64,000 nucleotides of DNA from Parageobacillus sp. KH3-4 (GCF_022846435.1 NZ_AP025627.1:2514001-2578000); one strand, 5' to 3'; shown: positions 46,315-56,612, counted from the first letter of the stretch. Notes: generated by a model from the letters alone, not told the origin. Made by a program: numbers and translations.

Positions 46315-47106
46315 TTAAAAGTCAAAATCAGAAAATCCATCGTTACCAAACAGTGACGGCTGTTCAATGATATCGTACGTAATTTCCTCATTTGGATCAT
46401 TGCGCAATTCAATAATATAATGAAAATCATCAAGAGTGTACTCGGTATGGCGGATAAAAATATCCGGATGCTCCACCACCTTTGTCGCCTCAAGGCGCAT
46501 CAGCTCCCGAATAAGCTGCCAATGCCTTTCGTTCGCCCGCCGAGTAGACACGATACCGTCAATAATGAAAATATTATCTTCGCTATATTCGTCTTCAATC
46601 AGCTGGCTGCGCACCGTTTGCTTAATCAGCGTTGATGATACAAAAAGCCAACGTTTATTCGCGCAAACACTTGCCGCAACGATCGATTCCGTTTTGCCGA
46701 CGCGCGGCATTCCGCGAATGCCAATCAGCTTATGGCCTTTTTCTTTAAAAATCTCCGCCATAAAATCAACTAGCAGCCCAAGTTCATCGCGTACGAAGCG
46801 AAACGTTTTTTTATCGTCGGCGTCGCGCTGGATATAGCGGCCGTGACGGACAGCAAGGCGATCGAGCAGCTTCGGCTGCCGCAACTTTGTCACTGTAATA
46901 TTATCCATTGTTTGCAAAATGGTAGACAATCGTTCGATCTGTTCGTTATTATCACAAAGAAGAAGCATGCCACGCCGCGAACCATGGACGCCGTTAATCG
47001 TAACAATATTAATAGACAACATTCCTAATAATGAAGCAACATCGCCTAACAAACCCGGACGGTTAATATGTATTTCATATTCCAAATACCACTCCTGCTT
47101 CCCCAT
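46315..47106 (-). CDS. ymfK: YmfK, DUF3388 protein
   Basis: A 263-residue protein. The first 80 residues resemble an ACT domain (EYEIHINRPGLLGDVASLLG, INIVTINGVHG). The middle has IRGMPRVGKTESIVAAS, a P-loop-like segment (~130-145), followed by IFIIDGIVSTRRANERH. It ends EQPSLFGNDGFSDFDF. Homologues are conserved in Bacillaceae without a known function; nucleotide binding is inferred. GGGAGGAG precedes the ATG. Confidence 0.88.
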   Translation of the reverse strand: MGKQEWYLEYEIHINRPGLLGDVASLLGMLSINIVTINGVHGSRRGMLLLCDNNEQIERLSTILQTMDNITVTKLRQPKLLDRLAVRHGRYIQRDADDKKTFRFVRDELGLLVDFMAEIFKEKGHKLIGIRGMPRVGKTESIVAASVCANKRWLFVSSTLIKQTVRSQLIEDEYSEDNIFIIDGIVSTRRANERHWQLIRELMRLEATKVVEHPDIFIRHTEYTLDDFHYIIELRNDPNEEITYDIIEQPSLFGNDGFSDFDF

Positions 47107-47212
47107 CCCGTCTCTCCTCCCACATCACAAAATGCCCGCACAAACTCCTATGATAAGTTCATACTACTATAATATCGAATGGGAAAGCAACAGAAAAGGG
47201 ATTAGAATGAAA

Positions 47213-47236
47213 AAAGAGGGGAAATCTCCCCTCTTT
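47213..47236 (-). terminator. Hairpin terminator after ymfJ
   Basis: AAAGAGGGGA and TCCCCTCTTT form a perfect 10-bp stem with a 3-4 nt loop; the minus strand continues TTTCATTC. It separates the ymfJ and ymfK transcripts at least partly. Confidence 0.7.
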
Positions 47237-47245
47237 ACACGTTAT

Positions 47246-47494
47246 TTATTTTTGTTGCACTAATTTGATCATCATGTTTGCAATAGCGTGCTGCTCTTGT
47301 TCGTCGGCAACGCTCCAGAGGTCAGCAAGCAACCGTTCTTCTGAGTTTTTTGGATCTACTTGTTTTGCTAAATAATCACCGATTTGATAAGCGACGTCTG
47401 CGATCACTTGTTGGCTTAATCCTTGCTGCTGTGCTTGTTGAAGGCGGTCTGCCAGGAAGTCTTTCCATTGTTCGAAGTTGTCCAATACAGACAT
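47246..47494 (-). CDS. ymfJ: YmfJ, DUF3243 protein
   Basis: An 82-residue helical protein (VLDNFEQWKDFLADRLQQAQ, VDPKNSEERLLADLWSVAD, ANMMIKLVQ). ATG at 47494 follows AAGGAGG. The B. subtilis homologue has a solved fold of helices but no function. It follows ymfI with a 62-bp gap. Confidence 0.92.
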   Translation of the reverse strand: MSVLDNFEQWKDFLADRLQQAQQQGLSQQVIADVAYQIGDYLAKQVDPKNSEERLLADLWSVADEQEQHAIANMMIKLVQQK

Positions 47495-47556
47495 ACGTAT
47501 AACCTCCTTGATTTTCGTTTCAAGGATAGTTTGTCTGCTTTTTGTTAAAAATATAC

Positions 47557-48273
47557 TTAACAGTACCAACCGCCATTGACGGAAATAATTTGTCCCGTTA
47601 TGTATGAAGCAGCGTCAGAGAGCAGAAATGCCACCGTTTTCGCCACCTCATCCGGCGTGCCGATGCGCCCGATCGGAATATCGTCAGCAATCGAGCGCAA
47701 TTCTTCCTCGCTGAACCGGCGCAACATATCGGTATCAATCGCCCCCGGAGCAACGGCATTCACGCGGATGCCGCTGGGCGCTAATTCTTTTGCAAGCGCC
47801 TTAACAAACGCGTTTTGCCCGCCTTTGACCATGGAATAGACGACTTCGCAGGAAGCGCCTGTTAAGCCCCAAATCGACGAAATAACAACGATATTTCCCC
47901 GCTTGTTTGCAATCATCTGTGGCAACAGCTTTTTCGTCAACAAAATCGGGCTTGTCACATGAAGCTGAACCATTCTTCGCACCAACTCATCGCTCATATC
48001 CGTAATGAGACCGTAATAGCTGTCTCCGCTGTTATGAATAATGACATCGATAGGACGATTGATTTGCGAAAGCAGCGTGTCTACGCCATTTTCCTGCGAA
48101 AGATCAGCTTGAACAGGAATGACGTGAACGTTGGCCAGTTCGTTTTTCAGCTTTTCTACTTGCTCGCGGCGGCGGTGATAATGCAGCAAAAGACCGTAGC
48201 CGTCAGAAGCGAGCTGGCGGGCGATGCTTGTCCCAATTCCCCCGCTTGCTCCGGTAATAAGCGCGTATTTCAT
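47557..48273 (-). CDS. ymfI: Short-chain dehydrogenase YmfI, EF-P lysine-modification reductase
   Basis: A 238-residue SDR: NAD(P)-binding [19 protein letters not shown] motif in [12 protein letters not shown], catalytic Ser-Tyr-Lys with [11 protein letters not shown], and [14 protein letters not shown]. In B. subtilis YmfI reduces 5-aminopentanone on Lys32 of elongation factor P to aminopentanol. Genomic position supports that identity; FabG-like sequence alone would not. AGGGGG precedes the ATG within the terminator tail of ymfH. Confidence 0.9.
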   Translation of the reverse strand: MKYALITGASGGIGTSIARQLASDGYGLLLHYHRRREQVEKLKNELANVHVIPVQADLSQENGVDTLLSQINRPIDVIIHNSGDSYYGLITDMSDELVRRMVQLHVTSPILLTKKLLPQMIANKRGNIVVISSIWGLTGASCEVVYSMVKGGQNAFVKALAKELAPSGIRVNAVAPGAIDTDMLRRFSEEELRSIADDIPIGRIGTPDEVAKTVAFLLSDAASYITGQIISVNGGWYC

Positions 48274-48283
48274 GACAATCCCC

Positions 48284-48314
48284 CTAAAAAAGCATCCTCC
48301 ATAAGAAGGATGCT
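48284..48314 (-). terminator. Hairpin between ymfH and ymfI
   Basis: AGCATCCT and AGGATGCT flank an 8-nt loop; the minus strand continues TTTTTTAGGGGG. It overlaps the ymfH stop and directly precedes the ymfI ribosome binding site, so it may set the ratio of the two. Confidence 0.7.
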
Positions 48315-49605
48315 ACTTTCTTTCTTTTGGAACGACTTGGCATACCGCTATTTGCGATTCGCGGAAACATTGTTTGGCGATTTGATCCATCTGTTCGATC
48401 GTTAATGACTGTAACACTGGAATGATATCAAACAAGCTTACTTCGTTAAACGCGTATCGCGTAAACTGGTTGGCAATATATTCCGGAGAGTTTAGCGAAC
48501 GCAAAAACGCACCGATTTTTTTCTTTTTCACCCGCTCTAATTGCGCGTCTGTTACGGAATCACCCGAGAAAGACAGCAAGATTTGTTTAATTTCTTCGCT
48601 AAGCCGGTCTGGATCGCTCGTATCCCCGCCGACCATCGCAAAGCCAAACTCCCGCTCTTCCGTGTAATCGTACATAAACGTTTCATCAATTAGCCCAAGC
48701 TCATACAGCCGCTCATAATGCGGCGAGCTTTTCCCGAATAAATAATCTAACAAAACATTGAACGCCAACTCGTGAATCAATTTTTCTTTACCGGCCGGAT
48801 GAACAATTGGGGCCTTAATTCCGACGATGCATTTGCTCGTTTGCACATGCATCGGAATGACTTTCTTTTCTTCCGCTTTCTCTTTCGGTTCATCGTACAC
48901 AAAGCGCTGAATCTCGCCAGCTTTTGGAAACGATTTTTTTGCCTGGTTATCGCGAACTTGCTGCATGATTTTTTGTTCATCGACCGGCCCGACGATAAAC
49001 AACAGCATATTGCTCGGATGGTAAAACGTTTCGTAACATTCGTATAACAATTCTTTCGTAATATGGGAAATGGATTCAACCGTGCCGGCAATATCAATTT
49101 TCACCGGATGGTTTTGATACATGCTTTCAATGGCGCCAAAATAAACGCGCCAGTCCGGATTGTCGTCGTACATGCGAATTTCTTGGCCGATGATTCCTTT
49201 TTCTTTTTCTACCGTTTGCTCAGAAAAATATGGGCTTTGCACAAAATCGATGAGCGTTTCTAAATTTTTTTCTACATTTGTCGTGCTTGAAAACAAATAG
49301 GCCGTACGCGTAAACGAAGTGAAGGCGTTTGCCGAGGCTCCTTGTTTGCTGAACTGTTGGAACACATCGCCATCTTCTTTTTCGAACAGTTTATGCTCTA
49401 AAAAGTGAGCGATTCCGTCCGGCACCCGCTTCATCTCCGTCTTCCCGAGCGGAACAAATTGATTGTCAACCGACCCATATTTTGCCGTAAACGTTGCATA
49501 CGTTTTGTTAAACCCTTTTTTTGGTAAAATGTACACATCTAAACCGTTTTCCATTTTTTCATAAAACAGCTGTTCTTGCAGCTGCTCATAGACGATTTTC
49601 TCCAT
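48313..49605 (-). CDS. ymfH: M16-family zinc protease YmfH
   Basis: A 430-residue M16 peptidase with the inverted zinc motif HFLEH in GIAHFLEHKLFE (~66-77) and a distal Glu in IGQEIRMYDDNPDW. It is the catalytic partner of the upstream YmfF, which lacks the motif; M16 proteins often work as active/inactive pairs. Its ribosome binding site overlaps the end of ymfF. No substrate is established. Confidence 0.92.
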   Translation of the reverse strand: MEKIVYEQLQEQLFYEKMENGLDVYILPKKGFNKTYATFTAKYGSVDNQFVPLGKTEMKRVPDGIAHFLEHKLFEKEDGDVFQQFSKQGASANAFTSFTRTAYLFSSTTNVEKNLETLIDFVQSPYFSEQTVEKEKGIIGQEIRMYDDNPDWRVYFGAIESMYQNHPVKIDIAGTVESISHITKELLYECYETFYHPSNMLLFIVGPVDEQKIMQQVRDNQAKKSFPKAGEIQRFVYDEPKEKAEEKKVIPMHVQTSKCIVGIKAPIVHPAGKEKLIHELAFNVLLDYLFGKSSPHYERLYELGLIDETFMYDYTEEREFGFAMVGGDTSDPDRLSEEIKQILLSFSGDSVTDAQLERVKKKKIGAFLRSLNSPEYIANQFTRYAFNEVSLFDIIPVLQSLTIEQMDQIAKQCFRESQIAVCQVVPKERK

Positions 49606-49607
49606 CG

Positions 49608-50888
49608 CTATTCCGTTCCCTCCATTCCGGTCAGGAAGTAAATCGTATCAAGTTCGACTTTGCCAGCAACGCGCACGATTTCCTCCCGCGATACACTGTC
49701 TGTGCCTGATAGCCATTCTTCAATCGACCGTTCCCGCTTCGCGACAACGTTATGGTAAAGCACTTCCACTAATCCGCGCGGCGTATCGATCGTTTCTAAC
49801 AATTGGTTGCGGATCACTGCTTTCGTCTGCGCGATTTCTTCATCGGTAATATCGCCGTTTTTCATCGCTTCCATTTGCTTTTCAATAATTTGCAGCGCCT
49901 TTTGATAATTCGCTGGTTCGATGCCGGATGTGACCATCAATAACCCTTTATGGCTTTCCAAACGTGAGGCGGCATAATACGCCAAGCTTGCTTTTTCGCG
50001 GACATTCATAAACAGTTTAGAATGAGAAAAACCGCCAAAAATGCCGTTAAACATTTGCAGCGCGTAATAATCGTCGTCGTCGTATGTGATGTTCGTCCGG
50101 TAGCCAATGTTCAATTTTCCTTGTTTAATATCTTGCTTTTCGATCACTTCGTTTACTTTATCCCGCGTTTTGCTTAAAACCATTTCTCCCATAGATGAGC
50201 GAACCGTACGGTTTGGCAGCGAAAAATGCGAGGCAACTGCTTCCAATACAGTTTCTTCTTGTACGTCTCCGATAACGTATAAATCGATTTCGTCTTCTTG
50301 CAGCGCTTTTTTATAATATTGAAAAAGCTCCTCCGCCGTAATGCGGTCCACATCGTCTAGTTCGCCGTTAGCATTCAGGGCGTACGGCTCTCCTTTGCAC
50401 ATTTCTTGAATAAGCCGCAAGCTTGCATACCGCATTTTATCGTCATATACTGCTTGAATGCGCTGCTTAAGCGCTCGCTTTTCTTGCTCCACAATGCGGT
50501 CGACAAACCGGCCGTCTTGTAGGGCGGGGCGAAGAATAATATCGCTTAACAGCTTGAGAGCATTGCGAAGAAGCGGCATTTTCTCTTGCAAAAACACTTC
50601 ATTTGCCACGTCGATGCGAATCGTAATAATATGGCTTTCGCCTTTTTTGGATAAATCAACATTTAACGTCGCTCCATACAGTTCATCTAAATATGTGCGC
50701 AGCTGCTTCGCGCTTGGATGCTCGGCGGTGCCGCTTTGCAGCACATACGGCAAAAGGGCGCGCAACGTCACCGTTTCGTTTGCCAGCGGCGCTTTCATTT
50801 TCCATACGAGCGTATTGGTTTTATATTTATTTGTCGGAATCGTATGGACGTTTATATTCTCTATTGCCGTTATTTTTTCATTGACCAA
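49608..50888 (-). CDS. ymfF: M16-family protease-like protein YmfF (no zinc motif)
   Basis: A 426-residue M16 fold protein. At the place of the HxxEH motif it has SAKQLRTYLDELYGATLNV, so it cannot bind the catalytic zinc. The later segments GGFSHSKLFMNVREKASLAY and TPRGLVEVLYHN are M16-like. TTG at 50888 follows AGGAGGAG; the open frame upstream reaches into the spacer and lacks a site. It likely forms a heterodimer with YmfH. Confidence 0.9.
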   Translation of the reverse strand: MVNEKITAIENINVHTIPTNKYKTNTLVWKMKAPLANETVTLRALLPYVLQSGTAEHPSAKQLRTYLDELYGATLNVDLSKKGESHIITIRIDVANEVFLQEKMPLLRNALKLLSDIILRPALQDGRFVDRIVEQEKRALKQRIQAVYDDKMRYASLRLIQEMCKGEPYALNANGELDDVDRITAEELFQYYKKALQEDEIDLYVIGDVQEETVLEAVASHFSLPNRTVRSSMGEMVLSKTRDKVNEVIEKQDIKQGKLNIGYRTNITYDDDDYYALQMFNGIFGGFSHSKLFMNVREKASLAYYAASRLESHKGLLMVTSGIEPANYQKALQIIEKQMEAMKNGDITDEEIAQTKAVIRNQLLETIDTPRGLVEVLYHNVVAKRERSIEEWLSGTDSVSREEIVRVAGKVELDTIYFLTGMEGTE

Positions 50889-50987
50889 TCGAACTCCTCC
50901 TTTAACGTGAGCTTGCCGATATTTTATTGTTGTGTTCATCATATCAACAATATACCTTTTATAAAACGCAAAATGCAAATAAAAGCA

Positions 50988-51020
50988 AAAAAGAACTCGA
51001 ACAAGCGTCGAGTTCTTTCC
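50988..51020 (-). terminator. Terminator after nupQ
   Basis: AAAGAACTCGA and TCGAGTTCTTT form an 11-bp stem with a 7-nt loop; the minus strand continues TTTTTTGC. It ends the nup operon. Confidence 0.8.
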
Positions 51021-51028
51021 GCGGACTT

Positions 51029-51988
51029 TTACCGTTTTCCTTTAATGTAAGGCATGCCTGAAGCTTTCGGCGCTTCCGCACGGCCGATAAAGCCGGCAAG
51101 CGCCAAAATCGTCAGCACATATGGCGCGATCAACAAATAGACCGTCGGTACATTTTTTAAAAATGGAATCGTTTTTCCGACAATGCTTAAACTTTGCGCC
51201 AAGCCGAAAAACAACGCTGCTCCCATCGCACCGATCGGATGCCATTTTCCGAAAATCATCGCTGCGAGCGCCATAAAACCGTGCCCGGAAATCGTCGCAT
51301 GGCTAAAATCACGGGAAATGATCGTCGCGTACACCGCGCCGCCGATTCCGCCTAACGCTCCGCTGATCATAACGGCGATGTAACGCATTTTCGTCACGTT
51401 GATTCCCATCGTATCCGCTGCCATCGGATGCTCGCCGACTGCGCGAAGCCGAAGGCCGAACGGCGTTTTGTAAATGACGTACCATGCGACGAACGCCAAA
51501 ATAATCGCCAAATACGATGGAACGTACGTATTGGAGAAAAAGAGCGGCCCAATCACGGGAATATCGCTTAATACAGGGATGTCAATTTTATCAAATCCAA
51601 TTTGAATTTGGTCGGTCTGTCCTTTTCCGTACATTTTTTTGACTAAAAAGAGCGATAATCCAAGCGCTAAAAAGTTAATCGCCACACCGCTGACGACTTG
51701 ATCGGCGCGAAACGAAATGGATGCAACGGCGTGGAGCAGCGAAAAAATGGTGCCGACGATCATCGCAGCGAGCAAAGCGAGCCATGGGGTGAGCGCCCCG
51801 AACGTGTCGGCAAACGTCAAATTGAAAACGATGCTAACAAACGCTCCGATGATCATTAATCCTTCCAGACCGATGTTCACAACGCCGGATCGTTCGCTAA
51901 ATACGCCACCAAGCGCCGTAAAAATAAGGGGAGCAGCAAAGAAAATGGCAGATGGAATAATCACTTGCAATACTTCATAGACGCTCAC
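51029..51988 (-). CDS. nupQ: Nucleoside ABC transporter permease NupQ
   Basis: A 319-residue BPD_transp_2 permease: FTALGGVFSERSGVVNIGLEG at the N-terminus, GEHPMAADTMGINVTKMRY (EAA-like loop) and GHGFMALAAMIFGKWHP, with about nine spans. GTG at 51988 directly follows the nupP stop. It pairs with NupP for (guanosine-type) nucleoside import. Substrate inferred from B. subtilis NupNOPQ. Confidence 0.9.
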   Translation of the reverse strand: MSVYEVLQVIIPSAIFFAAPLIFTALGGVFSERSGVVNIGLEGLMIIGAFVSIVFNLTFADTFGALTPWLALLAAMIVGTIFSLLHAVASISFRADQVVSGVAINFLALGLSLFLVKKMYGKGQTDQIQIGFDKIDIPVLSDIPVIGPLFFSNTYVPSYLAIILAFVAWYVIYKTPFGLRLRAVGEHPMAADTMGINVTKMRYIAVMISGALGGIGGAVYATIISRDFSHATISGHGFMALAAMIFGKWHPIGAMGAALFFGLAQSLSIVGKTIPFLKNVPTVYLLIAPYVLTILALAGFIGRAEAPKASGMPYIKGKR

Positions 51989-53035
51989 TTATTCCGCCCC
52001 CTTTTTCAAACGAGATAATAATAAGCGAATAACATAGCTTGACGCGACAAAGAAAATAATGAGCGCAATAATAATATCGACTAGTTCTGTCGGCACACCC
52101 GCGCTTGATGGCATCTCTAACGCCCCAACTTTCAACGCGCCGAACAATAGCGCCGATAGCAATATCCCAAATGCGTTATTTCCGCCAATCAGCGCAACGG
52201 CGATGCCATCAAATCCTATACCAGTAAAACCAGCTTTCACAGAAATATTTCCGAAAGTGCCTAGCCCTTCCATCGCACCGGCGATTCCGGCGAACGCTCC
52301 AGAAATCACCATCGATAAAATTATATTTGCTCTTACGTTCATTCCCGCATATTGAGAAGCGTGCTGGTTAAACCCGACAGCGCGCAGCTCAAACCCTTTT
52401 GTCGTTTTTTCAAGCAGAAACCACATCACGACCGCGCCGATGATCGCAATAATGATGCCATAATGCATGGAAGAGTGGTACGTAATCGATTCTAAAAACT
52501 CCGAGCGAAGCGACGCGCTTTCATGCACCTGCTTTGATTTAAAGCCTTCCTCCGATAAAACAGAGCGGATGACAGCATTTGTCACATGAAGCGCAATATA
52601 GTTCATCATAATCGTAATAATCACTTCATGCACTTTTAAATACGCCTTTAAAATCCCAGGAATGAGTGCCCATAGTGATCCCGCCAGCGCTGCTGCAAAA
52701 ATCGCCAGCGGCAGGTGAATGGCTTTCGGAAGCTCAAACGATACGCCGACCCATACTGCCGCGAGCCAGCCGACAATGAGCTGGCCTTCCACACCGATGT
52801 TAAACAGGCCGGTACGGAACGCAAACGCAACGGCAAGACCCGCCAAAATATAAGGCGTCGTCTGTCGGATCGTTTCGCCAATGTAATACGGATCGCCAAA
52901 CGCTCCGTATAGCAGCGCGGAATATCCCGCGATCGGATTATAGCCGCTAATAATCATCACGATGGAGCCGACGATCATTCCTAATAAAACTGCGAGCACA
53001 GGAACGAGAAAATGATTAAGCCGACTTGAATTCAT
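51989..53035 (-). CDS. nupP: Nucleoside ABC transporter permease NupP
   Basis: A 348-residue BPD_transp_2 permease with GLAVAFAFRTGLFNIGVEGQ, ELRAVGFNQHASQYAGMNV and FTGIGFDGIAVALIGGNN, and about nine to ten spans. Its ATG overlaps the nupO stop (ATGA), so translation is coupled. It forms the heterodimeric channel with NupQ. Confidence 0.9.
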   Translation of the reverse strand: MNSSRLNHFLVPVLAVLLGMIVGSIVMIISGYNPIAGYSALLYGAFGDPYYIGETIRQTTPYILAGLAVAFAFRTGLFNIGVEGQLIVGWLAAVWVGVSFELPKAIHLPLAIFAAALAGSLWALIPGILKAYLKVHEVIITIMMNYIALHVTNAVIRSVLSEEGFKSKQVHESASLRSEFLESITYHSSMHYGIIIAIIGAVVMWFLLEKTTKGFELRAVGFNQHASQYAGMNVRANIILSMVISGAFAGIAGAMEGLGTFGNISVKAGFTGIGFDGIAVALIGGNNAFGILLSALLFGALKVGALEMPSSAGVPTELVDIIIALIIFFVASSYVIRLLLSRLKKGAE

Positions 53036-54561
53036 GAAGACACACCTGCTTCCTTCCGTTTACTTCCCGCCATTAATAGCCCGAGTTCTTGCTCTGTCGT
53101 TTCTTTCGGATCGACAATGGCAACGATTTTTCCTTCGTAAATAACGGCGATGCGGTCACTTACGTTCATCACTTCATCTAGTTCAAATGAAACAAGAAGC
53201 ACCGCTTTCCCTTTGTCCCTCTGTTCGATCAGACGCCGATGAATAAACTCAATTGCCCCAACGTCAAGGCCGCGCGTCGGCTGAGCGGCAATGAGCAAGT
53301 CCGGGTCGCGGTCGACTTCTCGGCCGATAATCGCTTTTTGCTGGTTTCCGCCGGACAGCGCACGCGCTTTCGTATATTCATCCGGAGTCCGCACATCAAA
53401 TTCGGCAATGAGCTGGCGCGCTTTTTCATAAATCGCTTTAAAGTTTAAAACTCCGCTTTTTGAATATGGCGGTTTGTAATACGTTTGCAGCACCATATTT
53501 TCCCCGATGGGAAAATCAAGAACAAGCCCGTGTTTGTGGCGGTCCTGCGGGATATGGCCGACGCCTGCTTCGATAATTTTTCGTGGCGGAAGGTTCGCAA
53601 TATCGCGGCCGTTCAGCAAAATCGAGCCCGATTCCACTTTCACAAGTCCTGTAAGCGCCTCAATCAGCTCCGTCTGCCCGTTGCCGTCCACCCCGGCAAT
53701 GCCGACGATTTCTCCAGCATGTACCGTTAAATCGAGATGATTGACAGCGGTGACGCCACGCGCGTCTTTGACAACCAAGTCCTTGATCTCAAGCACCGGT
53801 TTGCCCGGCTGCGCCGGTTTCTTTTCTGTTTTAAACTGTACTTCGCGGCCGACCATAAGAGACGCGAGCTCGTTTGGATTCGTTTCCGCAACATTTAACG
53901 TAGCAATTCCCTTTCCACGGCGAATGACCGTGACGCGGTCGCACACTTCCATAATTTCTTTTAATTTGTGGGTAATTAAAATAATTGATTTTCCCTCTTT
54001 TACCAATTTTTTCATAATTTGAATGAGTTCATGTATTTCCTGCGGGGTTAACACCGCCGTTGGTTCGTCAAAAATTAAAATGTCGGCACCACGGTACAGC
54101 GTTTTTAAAATTTCGACGCGCTGCTGCATACCGACAGAAATATCAGCGATTTTCGCCGTCGGATCTACCGCTAGCCCGTACCGTTCCGACAGTTCGCGCA
54201 CTTCTTGTTCTGCCCGTTTCATATCAATGGCGCCGCCTTTTGTCGGTTCGCTGCCCAAAATAATATTTTCCGTGACCGTAAACGTATCGACAAGCATAAA
54301 ATGCTGGTGCACCATGCCAATTCCAAGTTCGTTGGCAACGTTCGGGTCAGTGATGTTTACTTTTTTTCCTTTAACGCGAATCTCGCCTCCATCCGGCTGG
54401 TAGAGACCAAACAGCACGTTCATAAGCGTCGATTTCCCTGCTCCGTTTTCCCCTAAGAGCGCATGAATCTCCCCTTTTTTTAACTGCAATGTGATGTTGT
54501 CGTTTGCGACGAATTTGCCAAACACCTTTCGAATGTTCAACATTTCAATGACATATTCCAA
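53032..54561 (-). CDS. nupO: Nucleoside ABC transporter ATP-binding protein NupO
   Basis: A 509-residue double ABC ATPase. Domain 1: Walker A GENGAGKST, signature-like SVGMQQRVEIL, Walker B ILIFDEPTAVL. Domain 2: GVDGNGQTEL in place of a full Walker A, ALSGGNQQKAI and a weak Walker B LLIAAQPTRGLDVG, so the second site is probably degenerate as in sugar/nucleoside importers. TTG at 54561 follows AAGGAG. It lies 134 bp after nupN, with a terminator between. Confidence 0.9.
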   Translation of the reverse strand: MEYVIEMLNIRKVFGKFVANDNITLQLKKGEIHALLGENGAGKSTLMNVLFGLYQPDGGEIRVKGKKVNITDPNVANELGIGMVHQHFMLVDTFTVTENIILGSEPTKGGAIDMKRAEQEVRELSERYGLAVDPTAKIADISVGMQQRVEILKTLYRGADILIFDEPTAVLTPQEIHELIQIMKKLVKEGKSIILITHKLKEIMEVCDRVTVIRRGKGIATLNVAETNPNELASLMVGREVQFKTEKKPAQPGKPVLEIKDLVVKDARGVTAVNHLDLTVHAGEIVGIAGVDGNGQTELIEALTGLVKVESGSILLNGRDIANLPPRKIIEAGVGHIPQDRHKHGLVLDFPIGENMVLQTYYKPPYSKSGVLNFKAIYEKARQLIAEFDVRTPDEYTKARALSGGNQQKAIIGREVDRDPDLLIAAQPTRGLDVGAIEFIHRRLIEQRDKGKAVLLVSFELDEVMNVSDRIAVIYEGKIVAIVDPKETTEQELGLLMAGSKRKEAGVSS

Positions 54562-54658
54562 ATAAATTCACTCCTTACTTGAGCAAGGTAAAATCATAAA
54601 ATGGAAAGAGGCAATAAACATGAATTGCGACCTTTCATTTTACGATTTTTGAGCGAAC

Positions 54659-54688
54659 AAAAAGGCTAGCGGAGACACTAGCCTTTTT
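54659..54688 (-). terminator. Internal terminator between nupN and nupO
   Basis: AAAAAGGCTAG and CTAGCCTTTTT form an 11-bp stem with an 8-nt loop. It would let more binding protein than transporter be made, a common plan in ABC operons. Confidence 0.8.
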
Positions 54689-54694
54689 ATTCAG

Positions 54695-55780
54695 TTATTT
54701 TAAGGATGCTTCAAATTGTTTATATTCTTTGCGGGTCATTGGAACTTTTACTTCACCTTTAATGATTTTTTGCTTCCATTCATCGACCGCTTTTAACACT
54801 TCTGGCTTAATGTTGTCTTGCGTTGAGGCAATGCCGACTCCGTTTTCCGGAAGGCCGTATTCAAGCGTTTTTCCGCCAGGGAAATCGCCTTCTTTGGAGC
54901 GTTTTGCCACGTCATATACGGCAACATCGACCCGTTTCACCATCGATGTTAATGTCACGTTATATGTTTTTCCGCCTACTTTCACAACGCCTTCTGGAGA
55001 TTGGTCTTTGTCAACGCCAATCACCCAAATTTCGCGGTTCGGATCTTTCTTTTTCAAGTCTTTCGCTTCCGAGAACACGCCGTTTCCTGTTCCGCCAGCG
55101 GCATGGTAAATGACGTCGATGCCGGAAGCATACATGCTCGATGCAATCGCTTTTCCTTTATCGGCTTGGTCAAACGCGCCGGCATATTGCACTTCCACTT
55201 TGGCATTCGGATTAACCGCCTTTACTCCTGCACGGAATCCGCTTTCAAACTTTTCAATTAATGGAATTTCCATCCCACCGATAAAGCCGATTTTATTCGT
55301 TTTCGTCGTTAATCCTGCCACAACACCGACAAGAAACGAACCTTCGTGCTCTTTAAACGTAATGCTCGCCACATTTGGCTCATCAACGACCGTGTCAACG
55401 ATCGCAAAATGCTTTTTTGGATTTTGTTCAGCAATTTCTTTTACAGCATCTCCCATTAAATATCCGATTCCATAAATGACATCAAAATCGCTGCGCACAA
55501 GTTTATTTAAGTTCGTCGCATAATCGGCGTCGCTAGATGACTGCAAGTAATCGTAACCGCCTCTGCCTTTTTTCATCCCATTATCTTTTCCGAATTTTTG
55601 CAATCCTTCCCAAGCCGATTGGTTAAAAGATTTGTCGTCAATACCGCCAACATCTGTTACCATCGCGACGCTAAACGTGTCTTTGCCGCCGGCATTATCG
55701 CCCCCTTGCCCGCCACATGCACTTAAGAGCATGCCTGTCGTCAAAACAAGGGAAAGGGCGAAGCCAAATCGTTTTTTCAT
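54695..55780 (-). CDS. nupN: Nucleoside-binding BMP-family lipoprotein NupN
   Basis: A 361-residue BMP/PnrA-type lipoprotein with signal peptide and lipobox LLSACGG. Marks are [40 protein letters not shown], and [17 protein letters not shown]. It binds a nucleoside outside the membrane. ATG at 55780 follows GGGGG. It is the first transporter gene behind ymfC. Confidence 0.9.
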   Translation of the reverse strand: MKKRFGFALSLVLTTGMLLSACGGQGGDNAGGKDTFSVAMVTDVGGIDDKSFNQSAWEGLQKFGKDNGMKKGRGGYDYLQSSSDADYATNLNKLVRSDFDVIYGIGYLMGDAVKEIAEQNPKKHFAIVDTVVDEPNVASITFKEHEGSFLVGVVAGLTTKTNKIGFIGGMEIPLIEKFESGFRAGVKAVNPNAKVEVQYAGAFDQADKGKAIASSMYASGIDVIYHAAGGTGNGVFSEAKDLKKKDPNREIWVIGVDKDQSPEGVVKVGGKTYNVTLTSMVKRVDVAVYDVAKRSKEGDFPGGKTLEYGLPENGVGIASTQDNIKPEVLKAVDEWKQKIIKGEVKVPMTRKEYKQFEASLK

Positions 55781-55880
55781 TACAAAATACCCCCTAATCC
55801 AATAAAAGATGTGATGCTTTTGCATCTTCATTTATTATGATGATGAAATTATCCTAATATCCCTTATGGATGTCACCTCC

Positions 55881-56612
55881 TTAAAAGTTAAGCCGTTTTC
55901 GCAGCACATGGAAGCTAAATTTATCAGAGCGGAAATAGTTAATCGAATAAAAAATCGGTTCATCACTTTTATCAAAGTGCATCTGCTTTAAGACGAGCAA
56001 CGCAGTTTCCGGTTCGCATTGCAAAATTGGCGAAACTTTCTCATGATAACCGAGCGGTTCGATGCGGGCTATAGCATAAGCGATATCGCGGTTCGCCTGA
56101 TTATGTAAATTTTCGAACAAGGACTCCTGCTCATAAGAAATTCCTTTCGGCAAATATTTGCATAAAATTTTATCAATACAATAGACGACAGGTTCCCCGT
56201 CAGCGGTGCGGACGCGCTCAATTAAAAGAATGTCATCGTCCGCCGAGCAACGAAATTTCCGCATGTCATCCTCCGTCGGCTGTTGCACCGAAGAAGATAA
56301 AAAGATCGTCCCAGGCTTTCGTCCCGCCTGCCGGATCATATCGGTGACGCTGTTTAGCTGTTCGATCCCCGACGTGAATAGCGGTCTCGAGTTCACAAAC
56401 GTTCCGACACCATGCCGGCGAATGATAACGTTTTCTTCTTCCAAAACGCGCAACGCTTCTCGCAATGTCGCGCGGCTGACCCCTAGCTGCTTCGCTAATT
56501 CAAATTCCGAGGGAAGCTTTTGCTTTTCTTTATACACTCCTGTTTCGATATCATGCTTAATTCGATCAATCACTTGTAAATATAGGTGGCGGTTGTCTGA
56601 TTTAATGGACAT
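55881..56612 (-). CDS. nupR: GntR-family regulator YmfC/NupR
   Basis: A 243-residue GntR/HutC regulator: winged helix ([52 protein letters not shown]; ~10-80) and a UTRA effector domain (~95-240; [29 protein letters not shown]). ATG at 56612 is chosen to match homologues. It probably represses nupNOPQ, which follows, and itself through the palindrome at 56647. In B. subtilis ymfC lies in the same place after spoIIIE. Confidence 0.88.
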   Translation of the reverse strand: MSIKSDNRHLYLQVIDRIKHDIETGVYKEKQKLPSEFELAKQLGVSRATLREALRVLEEENVIIRRHGVGTFVNSRPLFTSGIEQLNSVTDMIRQAGRKPGTIFLSSSVQQPTEDDMRKFRCSADDDILLIERVRTADGEPVVYCIDKILCKYLPKGISYEQESLFENLHNQANRDIAYAIARIEPLGYHEKVSPILQCEPETALLVLKQMHFDKSDEPIFYSINYFRSDKFSFHVLRKRLNF

